A stretch of DNA of 64,000 nucleotides from Tolypothrix sp. FACHB-123 (GTDB lineage: Bacteria; Cyanobacteriota; Cyanobacteriia; Cyanobacteriales; Nostocaceae): NCBI RefSeq assembly GCF_014697075.1, contig NZ_JACJRE010000012.1, forward strand, positions 1-64,000, in the 5' to 3' direction. This document shows, one piece after another, positions 44,937 through 54,729 of the stretch. The notes beneath the pieces were generated by a model. It worked only from the letters and a program-made list of their open reading frames with translations, did no database searches and was not told the DNA's origin. The position numbers and the translations under genes are program-made. Position 1 is the stretch's first letter; the number at the start of each line of letters is the position of its first letter.

Positions 44937-45599
44937 AAATTCTAAGGATTTACAGGAGTTTTGCGTAAAAACGCAGTTTCCACTTTGGGATTTAGTTAAG
45001 AATCTACAAGGCTAAGAGATGCATTTCCTGATTACCTACTTAATCATAGTCTAATCAAGATTCCGGACAACTAAACTTGTAGGCAAACTTGCCTGGATGT
45101 TGAGCAAGTTCTGCTATTTTCTGAATTTTTGTCCAGTCAGCAATGCTTTTGACCTTAGCCACAGTCATCTAGTAAACTAGAATGCTCTCCCTTCCCAGAA
45201 ATGGTAATCTAAATTGTTTCAATCTTAAATCGATATGCCGATTGAGACCAGTGATTATAACCAAACTCATTCATGAAAACTTCATCAGAATCGGTTAAGT
45301 CACTCAAATTGCCACAAGAAAAGTAATTTTTTCATAAAAATAGCTATTTAGGTATTCCTAGTTCAAATTCTAGGTTAGAGCTAGAACTAGGTAACGACAT
45401 GAGGGGATACACGGAGTTATGGCAATATGTTAAAGTGACTTATAGTTAAAATTCCCAAGTCGATCAAACTAACCCATGCTACTATCCTGGTAGGGCATAA
45501 AATTTTGATCGGCATCTGGGTGAAGATCAAAATAAAACCTAAAGTTGTATTTCCGTCAACAAAAGACTGCCGCTGACCGAGGCTGAAGTATAAACTCCC
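44937..45599. other. Divergent intergenic region, no gene seen
   Basis: About 660 bp between the OmpR-type gene and the CPP1-like gene. AT-rich; the minus-strand frame at 45417-45611 is not credible because it overlaps the CPP1-like start and has no family match. I see no clear regulatory site. Confidence 0.45.
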
Positions 45600-46226
45600 A
45601 TGAGCGATCAAAATCCCTACGAAAAACTTGGGGTCTCAGAAGATGCTAGCTTCGATGAAATTCAAGATGCTCGCAATCGCCTGATGGAGCAACATATTGG
45701 CGATGGCAAGAGTACTGAAGTAATTGAAGCGGCTTACGACGCGATTTTAATGGATCGCTTGCGAATGCGCCAGGAAGGTAAAATTAAAGTCCCTGAGCGA
45801 ATTCGATTTCCAGAAACTCGAGTGCAATCGCTTCCCAAAGAAAGCCCAACTAAGAGTGAGCAGTCGCCAGCATGGCTGCAACGCATGTTAGATAGGCCAA
45901 CCCCTACTGATGTGCTGCTACCTGGAGCTTGGTATTTGGGTTTAAGTGCTGCCAGTGTATTTTACCCAGCTACAGGCGATCAAGTGTTGCAGTTAGCATT
46001 AGTGGTTGGGGTGGGAATTAGTATTTACTTTCTCAATCGCAAGGAGGGTAAATTTGGTCGAGCAGTTTTATTTACACTGCTTGGGCTAATAATTGGCTTA
46101 ATTGTCGGGGGACTTGTTGCTAACTGGCTTTTGTCACAAGTAGCATTTATTAATATATCGTCAGAGCAGTTTTCTACAGTACTGACGTTTATATTGTTGT
46201 GGTTAGTTAGTAGCTTTTTACGTTAG
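45600..46226 (+). CDS. CPP1-like (DUF3353) J-like membrane protein
   Basis: A 208-residue protein with a J-like N-terminal domain (NPYEKLGVSEDASFDEIQDA then RNRLMEQH; no HPD motif), a Pro-rich linker and four hydrophobic helices (about 105-205). It matches the plant chaperone-like protein of POR1 (CPP1) and its cyanobacterial homologs, which protect or help fold light-dependent protochlorophyllide oxidoreductase at plastid membranes. The role here is inferred from that family. Confidence 0.85.
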   Translation: MSDQNPYEKLGVSEDASFDEIQDARNRLMEQHIGDGKSTEVIEAAYDAILMDRLRMRQEGKIKVPERIRFPETRVQSLPKESPTKSEQSPAWLQRMLDRPTPTDVLLPGAWYLGLSAASVFYPATGDQVLQLALVVGVGISIYFLNRKEGKFGRAVLFTLLGLIIGLIVGGLVANWLLSQVAFINISSEQFSTVLTFILLWLVSSFLR

Positions 46227-46306
46227 CTTCACAGCACAGCTTACCCGATTTTATTATTGCTAAAGCTGCTTAATTCTAATGTGTAAAAATTTCGGGTTTT
46301 TTATGG

Positions 46307-46339
46307 CTAACGGGTAATAGATATTCTATTACCCGTTAG
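46307..46339. terminator. Perfect 14-bp bidirectional terminator hairpin
   Basis: CTAACGGGTAATAG (46307-46320) and CTATTACCCGTTAG (46326-46339) pair without a mismatch across a 5-nt loop, between converging genes. A CGGGTTTTTT run precedes it. Confidence 0.75.
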
Positions 46340-46372
46340 TTATTATTGATACCAATAATATTTAATCAGCTA

Positions 46373-47086
46373 CTACGGAATGTAAATTGGTTGTGGTTGG
46401 GATAATTTACCTTCTAGAATCAAATTTACAGCGGTACTCAAATCGCGAACAATTAAGTCGGGTTGGTAAAATTCTAGTTGAGCGCGATCGCGGATACCAG
46501 ACTCAACAGCGATCGCTTTAATACCATGTTTTTTCGCTGCTGTAATATCGGCTTCTGTATCTCCTATCATCCAGCTATCAGCCACAGCAGGTAGTTCTGC
46601 TATTGCTTTGGCCATTAATAACGGCTTATCCTCAATATCGCGGGTTTTCACATAATCGTTAGTTAAGCAGTAACAGCGATTCTCTGGGAAAAATCTCCCT
46701 AGCTGGAATTTTTGGAAAGCATAGTCTAGTTCCCAAACTCGCCGCATTGTCATTACAGCTAAATCGATACCTGCTTCCTGAATTTTTAACAGTGCTTCTA
46801 CTGCACCAGGTACTAAAGTATCGTAGGCAAAGTAAGGTTCTGTATGGACTGTTTGTCGCCGTAGTTGAGCAAATTCAACCGCTTGTGCTTCATCTAATCC
46901 AGAGTTGAGCGCAATTTGTTTTTCCGGAACGCGCGATCGCTTTAATTGCCAAAATTCTACCTTAGAAAGTTCTTGTACTGCTTGATCGGAGCGTCGGGTT
47001 TTTTCTAAGCAAAATTGATAAACACGGTAGTAACGTTCGGAAACATCAACTATAGGGCCGTCGAAGTCAGTAATTAGTCTTAGCAT
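46373..47086 (-). CDS. HAD-superfamily phosphatase
   Basis: A 237-residue HAD hydrolase. Motif I is unusual: ITDFDGPIVDVSERY has one Asp pair (DFDGP) in place of the common DxDGT/V; motif II is AVMTMRR (Thr), motif III Lys in EDKPLLMAKA, motif IV GDTEADITAAKKHG. It resembles phosphoglycolate phosphatase-type enzymes. I use ATG 47086 (MLRLITDFDG) rather than TTG 47098. Substrate unknown. Confidence 0.85.
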   Translation of the reverse strand: MLRLITDFDGPIVDVSERYYRVYQFCLEKTRRSDQAVQELSKVEFWQLKRSRVPEKQIALNSGLDEAQAVEFAQLRRQTVHTEPYFAYDTLVPGAVEALLKIQEAGIDLAVMTMRRVWELDYAFQKFQLGRFFPENRCYCLTNDYVKTRDIEDKPLLMAKAIAELPAVADSWMIGDTEADITAAKKHGIKAIAVESGIRDRAQLEFYQPDLIVRDLSTAVNLILEGKLSQPQPIYIP

Positions 47087-47143
47087 CGGCGGAAACAAGC
47101 ATGTTAAATTTTATTAAATTATCTCACATTTTGTCATTAGTCA

Positions 47144-47206
47144 GTAGGGGCGAGTTTATTGAGAATTATCGTTGATCAGTGAGGATTTTTGTGAACCTGC
47201 CCGTAC
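47144..47206. repeat. 63-bp dispersed palindromic repeat, copy B
   Basis: GTAGGGGCGAGTTTATTGAG at one end and GTGAACCTGCCCGTAC at the other; same length as copies A and C. It is followed by TCAACAG heptamers (47209-47243). Confidence 0.75.
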
Positions 47207-47232
47207 AGTTGTCAACAGTCAACAGTCAACAG

Positions 47233-48522
47233 TCAACTATCAACAGACTTCAGTACTTCATATTCTCGGCCACGCGGTTGTAAGGTAAAGTGAGGAGATG
47301 ATTGCAAAAATTTAGTAAAATTACTACCTAGTTTTAACTTTTTCACAATTGAATTTGGCGATTGTCCGCATATTTTCTGTAACTCTGTACCTAGTTTGGA
47401 TACAGATAATTTGGTTTGAGGAGATTGGGCTTGCATATTATCAAAAATATCTAGCAGTAACTTTTCTAAATCTGCTTTGGATGTAATTTCCTGTGGTGGA
47501 ATCGATGCGATCGCAGTATTTACTGTTGCTATTAAATTCTCGTTATCAGAGGATACTGTGGTTTTTGCTTCTAAAGTAGAATTGTTGTGGTTAAATTCTA
47601 GATTACATCTTTCTTGAAAAAGATTGGCGATCGTTGTTAGGTTGTTCAATCGAGAACTAATTGATTCTTGCTCAGCTTTAATTAAATCTTCAATTTTATC
47701 AACTACTCCTATTAACGAAGGAATTTCCGTTGCGAGTGGTACAGAGTAGAAAATAAACTTTCCTGTATTGCGATTTTCGATATGTAAAGTTTGCGATTGT
47801 CTGCGAACCCAATATACAGTTAAACCTTGATTTTGCAGTTCATTGCAGAGGTGGGTTAAAATTCCATCTCCCGAACAGACAAAGATTTCTTTAACTGTAG
47901 GATAAGAACGCAATAAACACGCGCCAAATGCAATCATTTTCGCATCAGCGCCGTCTTTACCATCAGGGACATGAAAAAGTTGATAACCACGCTCATATAA
48001 TTCTGTATCTTGTTTACCATTGCTAGGAGTTTTCCAATTAGCAAAGGCGATTTTTACTTGCAGAGGATAATTACCAATACTGGCTAAAAATTCCTCAGCA
48101 GCAATATCTATCTTGAGATTTTCTGCATCTAAAAGTAATAAAGAAATTTCTGTTATTGATTGAGGTTGAATATGAATATTTGGGCTAATTTTTTGGATTA
48201 ACTGCTTAAATGCAGCAGATTCTAGGAATTGTGGGGATAAAAAAGTTTGTATTAGTTCTTGGGCTAAACTTACAGCCAGAGATGGGGAAATGCTGTTTGT
48301 ACTTGTCTCGGCTGAGAAGTCTTCACTTAAAGACAGTTCTTTGACATCATCCAAAGGTAAATTACTATGTCCGTTACTATTCCCAACCAACTGCTGCTCC
48401 GGATAATTAAGTAATACAGGTGCAAAGAATTGTTTTCGGCAATTTTTGCACAAATAATACTGCTTACCATTTCTATGACCGTTTTTGCGATATGAAGTTG
48501 ATTCGCATCGGGGGCATTTCAT
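47233..48522 (-). CDS. Zinc-ribbon / NYN (PIN-like) / OST-HTH (LOTUS) protein
   Basis: A 429-residue protein with three parts. Residues 1-32 are a zinc ribbon of the IS1 InsA type (Cys3, Cys6, Cys25, Cys28; YRKNGHRNGKQYYLCKNC). Residues about 125-265 are a NYN-type RNase fold: LLLDAENLKID, FANWK, GADAKMIAFG and EIFVCSGDGILTHLC give the acidic active-site residues. The last 70 residues look like an OST-HTH/LOTUS RNA-binding domain (LSVSKLGTELQKICGQSPNS, FLQSSPHFTLQPRGREYEV). NYN-LOTUS proteins are thought to bind and cut RNA. The start is at ATG 48522, the Met just before the CPRC motif. No neighbour shares a visible function. Confidence 0.75.
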   Translation of the reverse strand: MKCPRCESTSYRKNGHRNGKQYYLCKNCRKQFFAPVLLNYPEQQLVGNSNGHSNLPLDDVKELSLSEDFSAETSTNSISPSLAVSLAQELIQTFLSPQFLESAAFKQLIQKISPNIHIQPQSITEISLLLLDAENLKIDIAAEEFLASIGNYPLQVKIAFANWKTPSNGKQDTELYERGYQLFHVPDGKDGADAKMIAFGACLLRSYPTVKEIFVCSGDGILTHLCNELQNQGLTVYWVRRQSQTLHIENRNTGKFIFYSVPLATEIPSLIGVVDKIEDLIKAEQESISSRLNNLTTIANLFQERCNLEFNHNNSTLEAKTTVSSDNENLIATVNTAIASIPPQEITSKADLEKLLLDIFDNMQAQSPQTKLSVSKLGTELQKICGQSPNSIVKKLKLGSNFTKFLQSSPHFTLQPRGREYEVLKSVDS

Positions 48523-48918
48523 TTTGTTATTTGGTTGGTTTTGTGCTGATAATTACCTTTGAGTCTACAATTGGGAAAGTTTTATTTATAAATTTTAATA
48601 TACCGCAGGTTGCATATTGATGGAATACCTGTTACAGACTTCTAAGTAGAAAAATCTTCCCTTGCTACTGTTGAGTGTTGAGTGTTGAGTGTTGAGTGTT
48701 GAGTGTTGAGTGTTGAGTGTTGAGTGTTGAAGGTTCACAGTTAACACTCAACAGTTAACGACTTGAAATGTAAACATAATTTGGCAGCAAACCTCTTGTT
48801 TTTTGTGATTCACAAATATGTTTAGTTATGCTATCTGCCAAGGTGTTGTGGCAAATACAAGTATCAATTAATTGCATATTCCATCTTACCTTGGTTCAGA
48901 ATAGCAAAGTCAGATATA
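48523..48918. repeat. GTTGAGT heptamer tandem array in intergenic DNA
   Basis: At 48670-48731 GTTGAGT is repeated almost nine times, followed by the inverted AACACTCAACAGTTAAC (48740-48757). Such short tandem repeats are typical of heterocystous cyanobacteria. No gene is present in the 396-bp gap. Confidence 0.8.
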
Positions 48919-49701
48919 TTAATTCATACGTGGTAAAACGTAGTCGCGGGTGCGGTAATCTGAGGGATTAGAAAAGAGTTTACTTGTACTACCAAATTCA
49001 ACTAGGTTACTAGCCTGATTTTCGTTAAGACAAAAGAAAGCTGTAAAATCTGATATGCGAGTGACTTGCCGCATGTTGTGGCTAACAACCACTATTGTGT
49101 AATGAGAGCGTAAACTTTGGATTAACTCCTCGACTTTTGTGCTGGCGATGGGATCTAGTCCAAAACAAGGCTCATCCATTAAAAGAACTTTTGGCTTAAC
49201 GGCTAACGCACGAGCAATACACAGACGTTGTTGTTGACCGCCAGAAAGATCCAAAGCAGATTTATGCAGTTTATTTTTGACTTCATCCCAAAGATGAGCG
49301 TTTTTAATAGCTGATTCGATAATTTCGTCTAATTCTGCTTTTGGTCGCCATCCTACAAGTTTGACCCCATAAGCAACATTATCATAAACGCTCATAGGAA
49401 AGAGATTTGGTTTTGGCAGTACCATACTAATTTGGCGGCGTACTCGATTTAAGTTAACACGACGCTCATAAATGTTTTGACCGAAAAACTCTACTTTGCC
49501 TTGAATGCGTATTTCTTCTGTTTCTAGTTCGCTTAAACGATTAAGAGATTTGAGAAAAGTCGTTTTACCACAATTAGTAGGGCCAATAATTGCAGTTACT
49601 CTGTCTTGGTAAATATCTATTGATATATCTTCAAGTATCTTTTTAGTGTCGTAATAAAAACTAAAATTGCTGACTCTTATGGCTGGTACTAATTTACTCA
49701 T
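48919..49701 (-). CDS. pstB1: Phosphate ABC transporter ATP-binding protein (divergent copy)
   Basis: A 260-residue PstB. Walker A is GPTNCGKTT (common form GPSGCGKST), signature [16 protein letters not shown], Walker B VLLMDEPCFGLDP, and H-loop VVSHNMRQV. It is transcribed away from pstS and is more divergent than the PstB at the end of the pst operon (FCLNENQASNLVEFG replaces the usual [11 protein letters not shown]), so it may serve as an alternative ATPase for the same permease. I use ATG 49701; GTG 49707 is also possible. Confidence 0.9.
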   Translation of the reverse strand: MSKLVPAIRVSNFSFYYDTKKILEDISIDIYQDRVTAIIGPTNCGKTTFLKSLNRLSELETEEIRIQGKVEFFGQNIYERRVNLNRVRRQISMVLPKPNLFPMSVYDNVAYGVKLVGWRPKAELDEIIESAIKNAHLWDEVKNKLHKSALDLSGGQQQRLCIARALAVKPKVLLMDEPCFGLDPIASTKVEELIQSLRSHYTIVVVSHNMRQVTRISDFTAFFCLNENQASNLVEFGSTSKLFSNPSDYRTRDYVLPRMN

Positions 49702-49820
49702 GGTCACCAAGACGTGATAGCAAACTTGACTAGATAGAATAGTTACAATTCCTTTGTCTATGAAATTATTTCTACTCTTTTATTGGTCAAACTTTTATAA
49801 AGTATTTGTAAATTCACAGA

Positions 49821-49957
49821 TATAGGATTCATAGTTGATTTGAAATCTACGTAGTTGGGCAATACCCACCATATCAGAGTTTCGGTGAGCAATACCCACC
49901 CTACTGATTACCCTATAGATAGGGAAAGTTTTTCACCAAATCAAATCAAATTCCTAT
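49821..49957. mobile_element. MITE-like element related to 8288-8398
   Basis: TATAGGATTCATAGTTGATT at the left and, inverted, TATAGGAATTTGATTTGATT at the right form imperfect ends. The inside holds two CAATACCCACC units and the repeat shared with 8444-8484. Confidence 0.5.
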
Positions 49958-50104
49958 AAAAGCAAAAGTTTCTCACAGAGAGGTCTATGAAAAATACTTA
50001 AATAAGTAATGCGTTAATTGCATTTGATTTTTAAATACAGTCTCAAGCTGTTAATAAACAATTATTTTATTAGCGATCGCAACTTACCCTCCATATAACC
50101 GCTG

Positions 50105-50123
50105 GTTAACTTTTATATTACCT
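50105..50123 (+). promoter_or_regulatory. Candidate Pho box upstream of pstS
   Basis: GTTAACTT, a 3-bp spacer, then TATTACCT fit the cyanobacterial Pho-box plan of 8-bp direct repeats with 3-bp spacing (YTTAAYYT-like). A third repeat is not evident. It lies 128 bp before the pstS start. Regulation by a SphR/PhoB-type regulator is inferred. Confidence 0.35.
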
Positions 50124-50250
50124 GAGTACGTCAAATTTCAGGCAGTGAACAGTTAATTAATATGTTCACAACTTTTTAACTTCAGGCAATTATTGTCCTT
50201 TGAGAGTGATTCGGTGGCAATCGAAGGTCTGATAAATTAGGAGTATCCTG

Positions 50251-51264
50251 GTGAACAAGATGAATTTTAAGCTTAACAGCTTGACAGTATTAGGTGTAAC
50301 CTCAGTAGTAGCTGCCACTTTTGGATTAACAATGTCTGCGGTTCAATCCCAAGGTGTGAGCACAATTCAAATAGATGGTTCTAGTACTGTCTTTCCGATT
50401 ACGGAAGCAGTAGCGGAGGATTTCCAAAAAGCTCAAGGCGGTAGAGTCAGAGTTACCGTGGGTGTTTCGGGTACTGGCGGTGGCTTTAAAAAGTTCTGTC
50501 GTGGTGAAACGGATATATCTAATGCTTCCCGTCCTATCCTGCAAAAAGAAATCAACGATTGCAAAGCTAATGGTGTTCGTTACATAGAATTACCAGTAGC
50601 ATATGATGCTTTAACTGTTGTAGTTAACCCCCAGAATAATTGGGCAAAGAATCTGACAATTGCTGAACTTAAGAAGGTATGGGAACCTGGGGCACAAGGT
50701 AAGGTAAATAACTGGAGTCAAGTCCGTTCTGGATTTCCTAATGCACCATTGAAGTTGTTTGGCCCTGGGAGTAATTCTGGTACCTTTGACTACTTTACTG
50801 AAGCTGTGGTTGGTAAAGCTAAATCTAGTCGGGGAGATTTTACCGCTAGTGAAGACGACAACGTTCTAGTACAGGGTGTTTCCCGTGATAAGAATGCGTT
50901 GGGCTATTTCGGTTATGCTTACTATGCAGAAAATAGCAAAAGACTCAAAGCTGTAGCAGTTAACGGGGTGTTACCATCAGAAACTACCGTCAAAAATGGT
51001 ACTTATACGCCTCTATCTCGCCCTCTGTTTATTTATGTCAGTTCCAAGTCTATTGATAAACCACAGGTGAAGCAGTTTGTGCAATTTTATTTGCGCAATG
51101 CTGGTAAGTTAGCTAAAGAAGTCAGATATGTGTCTCTGCCAAGTTCAGCTTACACTACAGCCCAAAGCCACTTCAATAAAAAGAGATATGGTAGCGTATT
51201 TGGTGGTCAAGAAGCAGTTGGGATGAAGATTGACGAACTATTGCGTCGTGCAGCGAAAGAATAA
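50251..51264 (+). CDS. pstS: Phosphate-binding periplasmic protein PstS
   Basis: A 337-residue PstS/SphX. It starts at GTG 50251, 7 nt after AGGAG, with a signal peptide up to about SAVQSQG. Phosphate-site motifs are [35 protein letters not shown] and [12 protein letters not shown]. It captures phosphate and delivers it to PstC-PstA. The next gene starts 277 bp later, with a small GAGGT/ACCTC hairpin (51296-51309) and a MITE in between, which could reduce read-through and keep PstS in excess. Confidence 0.94.
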   Translation: MNKMNFKLNSLTVLGVTSVVAATFGLTMSAVQSQGVSTIQIDGSSTVFPITEAVAEDFQKAQGGRVRVTVGVSGTGGGFKKFCRGETDISNASRPILQKEINDCKANGVRYIELPVAYDALTVVVNPQNNWAKNLTIAELKKVWEPGAQGKVNNWSQVRSGFPNAPLKLFGPGSNSGTFDYFTEAVVGKAKSSRGDFTASEDDNVLVQGVSRDKNALGYFGYAYYAENSKRLKAVAVNGVLPSETTVKNGTYTPLSRPLFIYVSSKSIDKPQVKQFVQFYLRNAGKLAKEVRYVSLPSSAYTTAQSHFNKKRYGSVFGGQEAVGMKIDELLRRAAKE

Positions 51265-51409
51265 AGTAATTGTTGAAATTTGAATTGGTATCGGGGAGGT
51301 TTTTACCTCTGTCGATTTGAATTGAACTTTATATAGCAATCTAAACTAGTCATGGGAAAGCAACGTACTTTGAATTTACGTATTTTCTCTGGGTTATTTG
51401 GGGATTGCT

Positions 51410-51509
51410 ATACCAATTCAAATAATGTTTGCGATATCTCAATTATTCTTGAGGGCACAACATTGTTGTGTCCCTAGCTATCTGTTGCATTCTTGTTTCA
51501 AATCGGTTT
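51410..51509 (+). mobile_element. ATACCAATT-ended 100-bp element between pstS and pstC
   Basis: Aligns along its whole length with the inverse of 43702-43802. Central hairpin GGGCACAAC/GTTGTGTCCC. It extends the pstC reading frame upstream by chance, which could mislead start calling. Confidence 0.6.
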
Positions 51510-51541
51510 TATATTTGCGAGAGCGATCGCTATCCTGTAAC

Positions 51542-52456
51542 ATGATTGGTGCTAAACCAACCCGACTTTCTCCCAAAGTATTACGCAATCTCCGAGAACG
51601 GACGATTGAGTTTGTTTTGTTTCTCGCAGCACTTTCGTCTGTGGTGACTACCATAGCGATTGTCGCCATATTAGTTTACGAATCCATACTGTTTTTTCAA
51701 AAAGTATCGCTCTGGGAATTTCTCACAGATACTCAATGGACGCCTTTATTTGATGACAAGCACTATGGTATTTGGCCTTTGGTATCTGGCACTTTAGTAA
51801 CTACGGTGGTTGCTTTAATAGTCGCAATCCCACTGGGAACGATTATTGCTATTTATCTGAGTGAATTTGCACCACCGCTAGTGAGAGAAATTATCAAACC
51901 AGCTTTAGAATTATTAGCCGGGATTCCTACAGTAGTGTATGGCTATTTTGCCTTACTATTTGTTACGCCTTTATTACAGGTAATATTCCCCGAACTACCT
52001 GGATTTAATATGTTGAGTGCGGGTTTAGTCATTGGAACAATGATTATTCCCTATGTTAGTTCGTTGAGTGAAGATGCGATGCGAGCAGTACCCGCACATT
52101 TGCGCGAAGGTTCCTATGCAACTGGTGCTACCCGCTTGCAAACGGCTTTACGAGTTGTAGTACCAGCATCGATTTCGGGGATATCAGCAGCGTATATTTT
52201 GGGGATTTCCCGGGCTGTAGGTGAAACGATGATAGTCGCGATCGCAGCTGGTGGTCAACCCAACCTCACCTGGAACCCAATGGAACCAGCTGCAACTATG
52301 ACTGCTTATATTGTCGCTGTCAGTTTAGGCGATTTACCACATGGCACTTTGGAATACGAAACTATCTTTGCTGTGGGGTTAACTCTGGTGCTGATGACTT
52401 TGGTATTTAATATCATTGGCCATTTTCTTGCTAAGCGCTATCGAGAGATTTATTAG
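51542..52456 (+). CDS. pstC: Phosphate ABC transporter permease PstC
   Basis: A 304-residue inner-membrane permease with six helices and the ABC-interacting loop in REGSYATGATRLQTALRVVV. I start at ATG 51542 (MIGAKPTRLSPKVLRNLRER), because the longer frame from 51398 lies within the MITE. The Arg- and Glu-containing segments used in phosphate translocation are present (SEDAMRAVP, AVGETM). It works with PstA. Confidence 0.93.
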   Translation: MIGAKPTRLSPKVLRNLRERTIEFVLFLAALSSVVTTIAIVAILVYESILFFQKVSLWEFLTDTQWTPLFDDKHYGIWPLVSGTLVTTVVALIVAIPLGTIIAIYLSEFAPPLVREIIKPALELLAGIPTVVYGYFALLFVTPLLQVIFPELPGFNMLSAGLVIGTMIIPYVSSLSEDAMRAVPAHLREGSYATGATRLQTALRVVVPASISGISAAYILGISRAVGETMIVAIAAGGQPNLTWNPMEPAATMTAYIVAVSLGDLPHGTLEYETIFAVGLTLVLMTLVFNIIGHFLAKRYREIY

Positions 52457-52503
52457 GTTGTCATTGGTCATTAGTCATTGGTTAGTTAATTAAGAATTTC
52501 GTT

Positions 52504-53430
52504 ATGGCGACCACTCAAAATATCCGGCGAATCCGCGCTGTTATCAATCGCAACAGGCTATCTGAATATATTTTTAGTATTGTGGGCTTGGTGTCAATGT
52601 TGGTGGGGATTATTACCCTATTCGCACTAATATTTGACTTATTTAGTGATGGGTTACCGCGTCTTTCTTGGGAGTTTTTTACTTCTTTTCCCAGTCGGAG
52701 GGCTGCAAATGCGGGGATTCTTTCGGCTTGGGTAGGAACACTTTTAGTCATGTTGGTGACGGCATCAGCGGCAATTCCTATTGGCATAGCGTCAGGAATT
52801 TATTTAGAAGAATATGCCCGCAAAAATTGGTTGGCTGATTTTATCGAGATAAATGTTACTAATTTGGCTGGCGTTCCTTCGATAATTTACGGTCTTTTGG
52901 CGCTGGGTTTATTTGTTTATGGCTTAAATTTAGGCTCTAGTATAGTCACTGCGGGATTAACATTAGCACTTTTAGTTTTACCTGTGGTTATTGTCACCAC
53001 TCGTGAATCTTTACGGGCGATTCCTAATAGTATCCGCGAAGCTGCTTATGCTACTGGTGCTTCTAAATGGCAAATGATTTGGGATCATGTTTTACCTTAT
53101 GCAACTGGTAGCATTCTTACAGGAATTATTGTGGCTTTAGCAAGGGCTATTGGCGAAACTGCACCGCTTGTGACTATTGGGGCACTAAATTTTATCGCTT
53201 TTCTGCCAGAATCACCAATTAAAAGTGAATTTCCGTTTATTTCTTTTGCTTGGTTATCATCAGCGTTTACTGTGATACCGATTCAAATGTTTGATTGGGT
53301 GTCTCGTCCGCAAGAAGCATTTCAAGCGAACGCCGCCGCTGCTGGGATTGTTTTGATAACTATGACTTTGGCTATGAATGCTGTAGCTATTTATTTCCGC
53401 TATCGTTTACGAAAGACAATCAAATGGTAG
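52504..53430 (+). CDS. pstA: Phosphate ABC transporter permease PstA
   Basis: A 308-residue permease with six predicted helices; [20 protein letters not shown] is the ATPase coupling loop and [16 protein letters not shown] the conserved membrane motif. It overlaps pstB2 by 7 bp (ATGGTAG), a sign of coupled translation. Confidence 0.94.
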   Translation: MATTQNIRRIRAVINRNRLSEYIFSIVGLVSMLVGIITLFALIFDLFSDGLPRLSWEFFTSFPSRRAANAGILSAWVGTLLVMLVTASAAIPIGIASGIYLEEYARKNWLADFIEINVTNLAGVPSIIYGLLALGLFVYGLNLGSSIVTAGLTLALLVLPVVIVTTRESLRAIPNSIREAAYATGASKWQMIWDHVLPYATGSILTGIIVALARAIGETAPLVTIGALNFIAFLPESPIKSEFPFISFAWLSSAFTVIPIQMFDWVSRPQEAFQANAAAAGIVLITMTLAMNAVAIYFRYRLRKTIKW

Positions 53431-54218
53431 AAAAAAAATCTTCAACTGTAGAAAAACCGATTAAGGCTGCGGTTAATTATCTTAATTTTTACTATGGGGG
53501 TAAAGTCCACGCCCTCAAAGATATTAATTTGCCTATTACTGAGAAACAAGTAACAGCATTGATTGGCCCTTCGGGATGTGGTAAAACTACTTTGTTACGT
53601 TGTTTCAATCGGATGCATGACCTTTATCCGGGAAATCGTTATCGGGGAGAAATTAATTTAGCACCAGATGGAATTAATTTATTAAGTAATAAAGTTGATC
53701 CGATTGAAGTGCGGATGCGGATTAGTATGGTGTTTCAAAGACCAAATCCTTTTCCGAAGTCAATTTACGAAAATGTGGCTTATGGTTTGCGGGTGCGAGG
53801 TGAAACAAAACGCAGTGTTATTGATGAAAAAGTCGAGAAAGCTTTGCGTGGTGCTGCTTTGTGGGATGAAGTTAAAGATAGATTGCGGGATTTAGCTTCT
53901 AACCTTTCTGGTGGTCAACAACAGCGTCTTTGTATTGCTCGTGCTTTAGCAACTGACCCAGAGATTGTTTTATTTGATGAACCAACATCTGCTTTAGATC
54001 CGATCGCAACTTCTAGCATTGAAGAGTTAATTGCCCAACTCAAGCAAACAGTAACAATTTTAATTGTCACTCACAATATGCAGCAAGCAGCCCGTGTTTC
54101 TGACTATACGGCGTTTATGTATTTGGGCGAGTTGGTAGAATTTGACAGAACAGAGGCAATTTTTAATTATCCTGCCAATAAAAAAACCGCAGATTATGTC
54201 AGTGGGTTATTTGGTTAA
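53424..54218 (+). CDS. pstB2: Phosphate ABC transporter ATP-binding protein
   Basis: A 264-residue PstB with canonical Walker [11 protein letters not shown], signature [16 protein letters not shown], Walker [14 protein letters not shown] and H-loop IVTHNMQQ. I start at ATG 53424 inside the pstA stop ([17 protein letters not shown]); the longer frame from 53295 only overlaps pstA. It powers phosphate import with PstCA. Confidence 0.95.
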   Translation: MVEKKSSTVEKPIKAAVNYLNFYYGGKVHALKDINLPITEKQVTALIGPSGCGKTTLLRCFNRMHDLYPGNRYRGEINLAPDGINLLSNKVDPIEVRMRISMVFQRPNPFPKSIYENVAYGLRVRGETKRSVIDEKVEKALRGAALWDEVKDRLRDLASNLSGGQQQRLCIARALATDPEIVLFDEPTSALDPIATSSIEELIAQLKQTVTILIVTHNMQQAARVSDYTAFMYLGELVEFDRTEAIFNYPANKKTADYVSGLFG

Positions 54219-54729
54219 GGGAAAAATAGCGATCGCAACTCCGCTTAAATAAACTCCGGTTCAATGTAGCCTAAATTACTAGCAACTTTTACACATAAAT
54301 AAACCCAGCAGGTATCTGATAAGCAGACTTCCTGCCAGGGTTGTGTTTTATATTCTGGCCATGTTTGATCTGGTTAACGCTTATTTGTAATAAATAATGC
54401 TTTATCCTTATTTAGGTTAACCAAATTGTGCAGTATTGGTAGTTAAGAAAAGTAAAGAAATTGGTTAAGTTGTTGTTAAAAAATATTTACGCGGCAAAAG
54501 AATTTCTCTAGAGGTTTATGTAATTAATTTTCTGGAATTGGGAGTCAGCACAAAGGCTGTGGCAAAATTTACCAACTAAAGCCTTAATGTCATTTCTCAT
54601 CGCTTTTGATCATCCTCCTTACCTCCCTCATCTTCCGACTGCGATCGCCTGCGGTGTGAAACGGCGAAGAATAGCTAATAATATAAGAGAACGCTTCACA
54701 GTTCTTAACTATTCAGCTTTACTAAAACA
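54219..54729. other. Intergenic region pstB2 to ubiD-family gene
   Basis: Begins with the pst terminator (54302-54350). The rest is AT-rich with no gene; the plus-strand frame at 54587-54784 overlaps the next gene and lacks support. Confidence 0.5.
54302..54350 (+). terminator. Terminator hairpin of the pst operon
   Basis: AACCC-A-GCAGG (54302-54312) pairs with CCTGC-CA-GGGTT (54331-54342), followed by GTGTTTTA. Confidence 0.6.

Larger units (their letters stand above)
49702..50250. other. Divergent pst promoter region
   Basis: 549 bp between pstB1 and pstS. It holds the inverted-repeat element at 49821-49957 and a candidate Pho box at 50105-50123. Nothing else is clear. Confidence 0.55.

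Noticed and set aside
45417-45611. Minus-strand ORF before the CPP1-like gene
   Set aside because: Overlaps the CPP1-like start codon and has no ribosome binding site or family match.
48670-48731. GTTGAGT array as a regulatory iteron set
   Set aside because: Heptamer arrays of this type are widespread intergenic repeats in these genomes and no replication gene is adjacent.
51398-51541. Extended N-terminus of PstC
   Set aside because: The extension falls within a MITE-like element; PstC homology begins after ATG 51542.
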